10,519 bases of DNA from Candidatus Saccharibacteria bacterium UBA5150 (lineage in GTDB: Bacteria > Patescibacteriota > Saccharimonadia > Saccharimonadales > UBA4665): assembly GCA_002413795.1 (NCBI GenBank), contig DHXS01000020.1:3517-14035 (forward strand), read 5' to 3'. This document shows positions 5,873-10,519 of the stretch, one piece after another (position 1 is the stretch's first letter; the number at the start of each line of letters is the position of its first letter). A program made the position numbers and the translations under genes. The notes beneath the pieces are model-generated. The model had not been told where the DNA came from, searched no databases, and saw nothing but the letters and a program-made list of their open reading frames with translations.

Positions 5873-7480
5873 ATGAGCCAAGACGCCCGACTGGACGAAG
5901 AACAGGCTACTCAGCGACGCGCCCGCGTGCTGGGCATGGATTATCTGGACACCTCTCAGCTGGCAGAGAAACCGCTCTATAAGGATCAGCTGACCAACCA
6001 GGAGCTGTATGACCTGAAAGTGATCCCGCTAAGGCTTTATGACAATAACCTGCTGTTCGGCGTTACCACCACCACTTCCCAGCAAAGCATGACCAATCTT
6101 AAGCAGCGCTTTGCCGATCAGCGAGTAGCTTTTACCCTTATATCCGACACCGGCTATCGCGACTACATGCGCCTGTACGATCCGCCTAAGCAGGTTGTTT
6201 ACCATGACATCGCCATCACCCAGGCGGCTGACAAAGAACAGGTCGGCCAGATTTCGGCCATGCTCGAACAGGTGCGGGCCGACGACATGCTGGCTTACCT
6301 GGTGGCCCAGGCCCACCGGCTGAACGCTTCCGACATTCACATTGAAACGGCCGTCAACGATGTCCGGGTGCGCCTGCGCATCGACGGTGTCCTGCACCCG
6401 GTGGCCCGCTTACAGCCCGATAAGTACCGAGTGCTGATTTCGGCCATCGCCAGCGCCGGCAACGTTTCCACCGGCTCCAACGAGGCCCAGCAGGGGCACA
6501 TTGCCCAGAAGGTCAAAATGGCCGATGGCAACGAAGTCGATGTAAATGTCCGGCTGGAAACGGTGCCGACCATTAACGGCATGGATGTGGTGATGCGCCT
6601 TTTCAACATGGACCAGGCTATGTACACGCTGGAAAAGCTGGGGCTGTCGCCGGCCGAACGAAAAGTAGTCGACGATATCATCGCCAAGCCGACCGGGCTG
6701 GTGATGGTCGTCGGCCCGACCGGTTCCGGCAAAACCACCACCCTGTATTCCATGCTGAACAGCCTGAATTCCGAGGAACGCAAAATCATCACCATCGAGG
6801 ATCCGGTAGAATACCAATTTGAAGGCATCACCCAGATTTCCGTCCACTCCAAAGAAGGCGGCAATGACGCCAGCTTTGCCGACAAACTGCGCGCCGTCCT
6901 GCGCCTGGACCCGGATATCGTCATGGTCGGCGAGATCCGCGATATGGACACCGCCAAAACCGCCCTGCAGGCCGCCCTGACCGGTCACCTGGTGCTGGCG
7001 ACTTTCCACGCCGGCTCGGCCGCCGCCGCCCTGACCCGCATCGCCGATATCATCGGTCAAAACCCCTTGTTTATATCGGCCATCCGCCTGGTAATGGCCC
7101 AGCGGCTGATCCGCCGCCTAGACGATTCCCTGAAGCAGGCCTATACCCCCACCGAAGCCGAATTAAAACAGATCAAAGAAGTCGTTGACGGTCTGCCGGA
7201 GGGCATCGAGCGGCCCAAACTGGAAGGTCTCCAGCTCTACAAACCCGGCAAATCCGATGACGACCCGTTTGGCTACAAAGGCCAGCTGGCCATCCGCGAG
7301 CAGTTCACCATGAGCGAACCGCTGCGCGCCATTCTTCAGGATCCCAAGCTCAGCGTTACCACCCAGACCATCGAAGAGGCGGCCACCAAATCAGGCATGC
7401 TCACCATGCTCCAGGACGGTATGCTCAAGGTCATTGCCGGCGAAACCACCCTGGACGAACTCTACCGCGTCGTCGGCTAA
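5873..7480 (+). CDS. PilB/GspE-type secretion or type IV pilus assembly ATPase, cysteine-free variant
   Basis: This 535-residue protein has an N-terminal GspE/MshE-N-like domain (about 1-110), a second N-domain (about 130-240), and a RecA-like ATPase core. Seen: Walker A GPTGSGKT (281-288, K287), the Asp-box EDPVEYQFEG segment, Walker B with DIVMVGE (348-354, E354), and the His box TGHLVLATFH (H372). Family members hydrolyse ATP at the inner membrane to drive pilin assembly or type II secretion. Oddities: the four-cysteine zinc element normally between the core and the C-terminal helices is replaced by a Cys-free segment (about 417-480), and the whole protein has no cysteine; the usual E-R/K-R-x-PQDGR motif reads GSNEAQQGH (201-209); and the usual TLHTN reads TFHAGS. 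No pilC, pilT or pilin gene is beside it in this window. It starts at an ATG 8 bases after TATACT, with no Shine-Dalgarno. Confidence 0.9.
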   Translation: MSQDARLDEEQATQRRARVLGMDYLDTSQLAEKPLYKDQLTNQELYDLKVIPLRLYDNNLLFGVTTTTSQQSMTNLKQRFADQRVAFTLISDTGYRDYMRLYDPPKQVVYHDIAITQAADKEQVGQISAMLEQVRADDMLAYLVAQAHRLNASDIHIETAVNDVRVRLRIDGVLHPVARLQPDKYRVLISAIASAGNVSTGSNEAQQGHIAQKVKMADGNEVDVNVRLETVPTINGMDVVMRLFNMDQAMYTLEKLGLSPAERKVVDDIIAKPTGLVMVVGPTGSGKTTTLYSMLNSLNSEERKIITIEDPVEYQFEGITQISVHSKEGGNDASFADKLRAVLRLDPDIVMVGEIRDMDTAKTALQAALTGHLVLATFHAGSAAAALTRIADIIGQNPLFISAIRLVMAQRLIRRLDDSLKQAYTPTEAELKQIKEVVDGLPEGIERPKLEGLQLYKPGKSDDDPFGYKGQLAIREQFTMSEPLRAILQDPKLSVTTQTIEEAATKSGMLTMLQDGMLKVIAGETTLDELYRVVG

Positions 7481-7507
7481 AGTCTTGCGCGAGAGAAGTT
7501 AATCGTG

Positions 7508-7513
7508 TACAAT
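7508..7513 (+). promoter_or_regulatory. -10 box TACAAT for rplS; predicted leaderless start
   Basis: TACAAT is followed by 9 bases (CTAGCTTCT) and ATG 7523, with no Shine-Dalgarno. A weak TTGCGC sits at 7485-7490, exactly 17 bases upstream, and could serve as a -35 element (3 of 6 matches). The box falls in the 42-base gap after the pilus ATPase gene. Confidence 0.6.
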
Positions 7514-7522
7514 CTAGCTTCT

Positions 7523-8086
7523 ATGCAAGGTGTAGTCCAGAAAATTAATGACCAGTATAAGAAAGGCGCGGTTGTCGACGTGCGCAGCGGCGACACCGTT
7601 AAAGTCCACCAAAAAATCCGCGAAGGCAGCAAAGAACGCATCCAGATCTTCCAAGGTTTGGTGATCCGCACCGGCAACAAAGACAGTCATACCAGCCGTA
7701 TCACCGTCCGCCGGATTGCCAGCGGCGTCGGCGTCGAAAAGAGCTTTTTATTGCACAGCCCCTTAATTGTGAAAGTCGAAGTTACCAAACGCAGCCGGGT
7801 GCGCCGCAACTACCTGACCTACATGCGCGATCGAACCGGCAAGTCGGCCCGCATGACCGGTGTTGATTTCGATCGCGAAGCCGTCAACGCCGTCCGCGAC
7901 GAAGCCCTCGAAGCCGAAGAAACCAAACTGCGCGAAGAAGCCGCCAAAGAGGCCGCCGCCAAAGCCGAGGCCAAGGCCGCCGAGCAGGCCGCACTGGATT
8001 CCAAGGCCGCCGCCGTCCAGGCCGCCCACGAACAAAACGAAACTCCCGCCACCGAAAAGCCCGCCGAAGAACCCAAACCCGAATAG
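7523..8086 (+). CDS. rplS: 50S ribosomal protein L19 (bL19) with long C-terminal tail
   Basis: The L19 fold fills residues 1-111: an N-terminal helix, RSGDTVKVHQKIREGSKERI, the FQGLVI strand, SGVGVEKSF and LLHSPLIVKVEV, and the closing RVRRNYLTYMRDRTGKSAR. bL19 sits at the subunit interface of the 50S ribosome near bridge contacts. Residues 112-187 are an added 76-residue tail, Ala/Glu/Lys-rich and probably helical at about 115-172, ending in a Pro/Glu stretch; typical L19 is near 115 residues and ends about where the tail begins. The ATG at 7523 is chosen over an in-frame GTG at 7505: it matches the family N-terminus, and the GTG lies upstream of the -10 box. rplS has its own promoter and is followed by rnhB after 21 bases, a common neighbourhood. 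Confidence 0.95.
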   Translation: MQGVVQKINDQYKKGAVVDVRSGDTVKVHQKIREGSKERIQIFQGLVIRTGNKDSHTSRITVRRIASGVGVEKSFLLHSPLIVKVEVTKRSRVRRNYLTYMRDRTGKSARMTGVDFDREAVNAVRDEALEAEETKLREEAAKEAAAKAEAKAAEQAALDSKAAAVQAAHEQNETPATEKPAEEPKPE

Positions 8087-8091
8087 TTTAC

Positions 8092-8100
8092 TGCTACAAT
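8092..8100 (+). promoter_or_regulatory. Extended -10 promoter (TGC-TACAAT) for rnhB; predicted leaderless start
   Basis: TGCTACAAT ends 7 bases (TAATCCC) before ATG 8108. No Shine-Dalgarno is present. The promoter fits entirely into the 21-base gap after the rplS stop. Confidence 0.6.
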
Positions 8101-8107
8101 TAATCCC

Positions 8108-8665
8108 ATGGTAACTGTGGGGATTGATGAAGTGGGCAGGGGATGTTGGGCTGGTCCGGTGGTAGCCGGCGCTGTGATCCTAAGCCAGCCGATTAGCGGC
8201 TTAAAGGACTCGAAGTTATTAAGTAAAAAACAGCGCGAAAAACTGGCTGGCATTATCGAAAAAGACGCCCTGGCAATCGGCTTGGGCTGGGTTGAGCCGG
8301 CGGAAATTGACCGAATCGGTTTAACCGGCGCTGTTCGGCTGGCCATGCAAAGGGCTTTGGAACAGATTAAACCAAATTATGACGAGATAATTATTGACGG
8401 TCATTTCAACTTTCTGTCCGAAAATCCTAAGGCTCGAGCAGTGGTAAGGGCCGATAATAGTGTTTCGGCTGTCAGCGCGGCCAGCATTGTCGCCAAAGTA
8501 GCGAGGGATAAGTATATGGCGGGGCTGACCGGGCAATACGCGAACTACGGCTTTGAAAAGCACGTTGGCTACGGCACGGCCCTGCATCTGGAAAAGCTCA
8601 AACTGCACGGTGTCAGCGACCTGCACAGGCTGAGCTTTAAGCCTGTCGCCGCTCTGATACAATGA
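8108..8665 (+). CDS. rnhB: Ribonuclease HII
   Basis: The 185-residue enzyme has the RNase HII signature GIDEVGRGCWAGPVVAGAV (residues 5-23), with catalytic D7 and E8 and the GRG motif (10-12) that senses the RNA-DNA junction. The other expected metal ligands are D97 in IIIDG and D116 in RADNS, followed by VSAASIVAKVARD. The C-terminal GYGTALH and GVSDLHRLSF patterns are also standard. Family knowledge: it nicks at ribonucleotides in DNA and cuts RNA in hybrids, using Mg or Mn. The length is close to the minimal form. It has its own extended -10 box with an ATG 7 bases later and no Shine-Dalgarno. The TGA stop is built into the -10 region of yraN, so the two genes abut with only 4 bases between stop and next ATG. 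Confidence 0.97.
   Translation: MVTVGIDEVGRGCWAGPVVAGAVILSQPISGLKDSKLLSKKQREKLAGIIEKDALAIGLGWVEPAEIDRIGLTGAVRLAMQRALEQIKPNYDEIIIDGHFNFLSENPKARAVVRADNSVSAVSAASIVAKVARDKYMAGLTGQYANYGFEKHVGYGTALHLEKLKLHGVSDLHRLSFKPVAALIQ
8655..8663 (+). promoter_or_regulatory. Extended -10 promoter (TGA-TACAAT) for yraN, overlapping the rnhB stop
   Basis: TGATACAAT ends 6 bases (GAGCCC) before ATG 8670. Its last T is the first base of the rnhB stop codon TGA (8663-8665). No Shine-Dalgarno separates it from the start. Confidence 0.55.
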
Positions 8666-8669
8666 GCCC

Positions 8670-9014
8670 ATGAATACTACTGAAAGAGGTCGAAAAGCTG
8701 AGGCCGCGGCGCGGGTTTACCTGGAAATGCGCGGTTTTGAGATTGTCGAACAAAACTGGCGCCGGCCGCGCTGCGAGATCGATATCGTGGCCCGCAAAGA
8801 CGGCGTGATTCACCTCGTGGAGGTTAAATACCGGGCGAAAGATGAGCAGGGCAGCGGCCTGGACGCGCTCACCGCCACCAAGCTGAAACAGATGCAAAGA
8901 TCGGCCTGGTATTGGGTGGATGAGTACAAATGGCGCGGCGAATACGTGCTATCGGCGGTCGAAATCGCCGGCCCGGATTTCGTCGTACTGAGCTTTATAG
9001 AAAACGTTTTCTAG
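8670..9014 (+). CDS. yraN: YraN family (UPF0102) endonuclease-like protein
   Basis: The 114-residue protein matches UPF0102 over its whole length: G7/E11 in the first helix, the NWR motif (29-31), EIDIVA (E36, D38) and VEVKYR (E51, K53), which form a PD-(D/E)XK nuclease-like active site. The family is found beside rnhB and rplS in many bacteria and is assumed to act on nucleic acid, but its substrate is not settled. Its context supports a role with RNase HII in DNA or RNA processing, which is inference. The ATG lies 6 bases after a TACAAT box and has no Shine-Dalgarno. The TAG stop (9012-9014) overlaps the stop of the convergent peptidase gene. Confidence 0.93.
   Translation: MNTTERGRKAEAAARVYLEMRGFEIVEQNWRRPRCEIDIVARKDGVIHLVEVKYRAKDEQGSGLDALTATKLKQMQRSAWYWVDEYKWRGEYVLSAVEIAGPDFVVLSFIENVF
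8998..9013. repeat. Perfect 16-base palindrome at the convergent stop codons
   Basis: TAGAAAACGTTTTCTA reads identically on both strands and spans the ends of yraN and the M1 peptidase gene. A T6 run lies 12 bases further on the plus strand (about 9025-9030). The hairpin is AT-rich and short, so as an intrinsic terminator it would be weak; a bidirectional end signal or a protein site is possible. Confidence 0.5.
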
Positions 9015-10519
9015 GGCTTGAGGTGTTTTTTGATGGGCTGAAGGTCGCGCTTTTTCCAGGCGGCCTGCCACTCGATGCTCTCAACGGCCTGCTTGACCGG
9101 CCGCTCAAAGGCCGGGCTCATGTGGCTTTCAAAGAACCGTTTGAATTCCGGTATAAAAGATTGGTCGCTGAAGCCGCGGCCGGCGTAAATCGGCATCCGG
9201 AAAAAACTAAGATCACTGCCGATGTTTTTGACCAGCCAGTCCCAGTTGTCTTGCAGCCACTGCCAGGTCAGCTGTTTGGCGTGTCGGTTCACAAAGCTGT
9301 AAGCGATCCAGTAGGGGGCGTCCTGCAGGCGCACCTCGCCGTCGGTAACCTGTTCCAGAGCGCGTTTAATGAGGGCCGGCTGTTCGAAACCGGTCAGAGC
9401 GCCGGCCAGGGTGACCTTTTCTTCGCTGTTAGCAGACTTATTGTGCATGCTCAGCATTTTATCAAACTCGGCCTTGCCGCCCTTGCGGGCAACGGTGCCA
9501 TAAACCACGCCGCGCAGGTCTGGGTGGACATCTTCGGGACGCTTCATGGCGTCGAAACGGCGGCGGGCTTCTTTGAGTACGCTCGGCTCCTCGCCGTAGG
9601 AGCTTAAACCCAGGATGGTCGGCCTTAGCAGGCGGTCAAAGTGGCTGTCGGCGGGCTTTTCCTCCCAGCCGAGGCGCTTCAGCTGAGCAGAAGCCAGCTG
9701 ACGCACAAACGGCTTCAGGCCGGCGCGCACCTGGTCGTCATCCATGACCAGACGGATACTGCCGATGCCGGTGGCGATAATGTCCCACACCACTGCGCTG
9801 TCCTCGTCAGCATAGGCTTCCAGCAACTTCAAAGCGTCTACTGTGGAGGCGTAGCCGGCTTTGGACGCTTCAAAGCTGTCGCTCAGTAGGCCCAGCCGGT
9901 CGAGCTCATTGAGCTTGCTCGCTTTAACGGCCTTAGCCAGATTCCCGAGGTGCTCGGAGTCGTAAATGGCTCGGAAAAAGCTGGTGCGATTATGATTGAG
10001 CAAGGCGGTATTGCTGGCTTGAACCTCCGGCAGGTCCTGCCGGGTCGTTTGCAGGGTATCGACGGGCAGCTTAACGCCGTCGGCCAAAAGCGGAATTGGC
10101 CAGCTGGTCGCTTCTTTTTTGGCGTTTGGGTTGAGATAAAAACGTTCTTGTAGCAGATGAGGCTTGGCGCCGCTGAGTTTGGCGCGGACGATCGGGTAGC
10201 CGCTCTGCGAAGTCCAGGCGCCCATAAACTTTTTTATCGGTTTTTTGGAAACTTCTTCCAGAGCTACCCACAAATCGACCGTGTCGGTGTTGCCGTAGGC
10301 GTGGCGCTTTAAATAAAGCCGCAGGCCGTCGCGGAAATCGTCGGGCCCCAGATAATCGTGCAGCATCAGCAGTACGCTGGCGCCCTTTTCGTAGCTGATG
10401 GCGTCGAAAATGGTGCGGATCTCGTCGGGGTGGCGAACCTCGACTTCGATCGGATGGGTATGTTCCAAGGCATCCAGTTTGAGAGCCAGCCCCTGTTCGT
10501 CGACTATAAACTGGGTCCA
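9011..10519 (-). CDS. M1 family metallo-aminopeptidase, C-terminal 502 residues (5' end outside window)
   Basis: The frame is open from the right window edge (10519) to TAG at 9013-9011, so the start and the zinc-binding HExxH...E site lie beyond the window. Numbering from the edge, the fragment begins WTQF and carries D-AL-HTHPIEV (16-26), PDEIRTIFDAISYEKGAS (31-48) with the catalytic tyrosine Y43, and the LHDYLG helix that closes the M1 catalytic domain. A beta-sandwich follows at about 107-190, then a long helical ERAP1-C-type domain (about 165-500) that encloses the active site. Family knowledge: M1 enzymes remove N-terminal residues from peptides. No cysteine is seen. In a small-genome, host-dependent cell it would serve amino-acid recovery from peptides, which is inference. 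The last bases overlap yraN by three through CTAG. Confidence 0.93.
   Translation of the reverse strand, partial: WTQFIVDEQGLALKLDALEHTHPIEVEVRHPDEIRTIFDAISYEKGASVLLMLHDYLGPDDFRDGLRLYLKRHAYGNTDTVDLWVALEEVSKKPIKKFMGAWTSQSGYPIVRAKLSGAKPHLLQERFYLNPNAKKEATSWPIPLLADGVKLPVDTLQTTRQDLPEVQASNTALLNHNRTSFFRAIYDSEHLGNLAKAVKASKLNELDRLGLLSDSFEASKAGYASTVDALKLLEAYADEDSAVVWDIIATGIGSIRLVMDDDQVRAGLKPFVRQLASAQLKRLGWEEKPADSHFDRLLRPTILGLSSYGEEPSVLKEARRRFDAMKRPEDVHPDLRGVVYGTVARKGGKAEFDKMLSMHNKSANSEEKVTLAGALTGFEQPALIKRALEQVTDGEVRLQDAPYWIAYSFVNRHAKQLTWQWLQDNWDWLVKNIGSDLSFFRMPIYAGRGFSDQSFIPEFKRFFESHMSPAFERPVKQAVESIEWQAAWKKRDLQPIKKHLKP

Noticed and set aside
7481..7507. Intrinsic terminator after the pilus ATPase gene
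   Set aside because: A short CG-rich stretch (TTGCGCGAG) is present but there is no stable stem or following T run.
7505..7522. GTG at 7505 as an upstream start for L19
   Set aside because: It would add six residues foreign to the family and lies before the -10 box TACAAT, so it would not be in the mRNA from that promoter.
8930..9607. A 225-codon plus-strand open frame across the yraN end and the peptidase gene
   Set aside because: It overlaps two genes with clear family motifs in other frames and has no start signal; shadow frame.
1..10519. Recoded UGA (as in Gracilibacteria or Absconditabacteria)
   Set aside because: TGA ends the 83-aa gene, rnhB and the trmH-type gene at the expected family lengths, and no conserved domain reads through TGA.

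Overview
The window carries ten protein genes packed edge to edge; the longest gap is about 50 bases and there is no RNA gene, insertion sequence or CRISPR. Two genes are cut by the window ends. TGA, TAG and TAA all act as stops, so the genetic code is standard. The set (a minimal SPOUT methyltransferase, a divergent pilus ATPase, L19 with a long Ala/Glu/Lys tail, a YtxH-type protein, an M1 aminopeptidase) and the very tight packing suggest a small-genome bacterium of the Candidate Phyla Radiation, most likely Saccharibacteria (TM7). That placement is inference from gene content and style, not from a phylogenetic marker analysis.

Layout, left to right. (1) Plus strand 1-4855: the C-terminal part of a GalU-type UTP-glucose-1-phosphate uridylyltransferase; two overlapping small membrane-anchored proteins (83 and 140 aa) that resemble the YtxG/YtxH pair; and a full-length DnaE replicative polymerase that keeps all nine metal ligands of its PHP domain. 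(2) Minus strand 4865-5822: trmH/spoU-type RNA methyltransferase followed by an unrecognised 139-aa membrane protein. (3) Plus strand 5873-9014: a PilB/GspE-type ATPase, then rplS-rnhB-yraN, a gene order seen in many bacteria. (4) Minus strand 9011-10519: the C-terminal 502 residues of an M1 aminopeptidase, its stop codon overlapping that of yraN through a shared CTAG.

Most of the window is housekeeping: translation (L19, TrmH-type enzyme), replication (DnaE; RNase HII removing RNA from DNA), envelope sugar supply (GalU), a pilus or secretion motor (PilB) and peptide use (M1 peptidase). The genes do not form one pathway.

The most striking signal is in the regulatory layout. Six genes (the 83-aa gene, trmH, pilB, rplS, rnhB, yraN) each have a TANANT -10 hexamer ending only 6-9 bases before an ATG and no Shine-Dalgarno sequence. 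This geometry places transcription start at or next to the A of the start codon, so these mRNAs should be leaderless. The 140-aa gene (ATGA-coupled, AAGGA upstream) and dnaE (TTG start, GAGGG, about 26-base leader) use ordinary initiation. No wholly new system is evident in the protein content.
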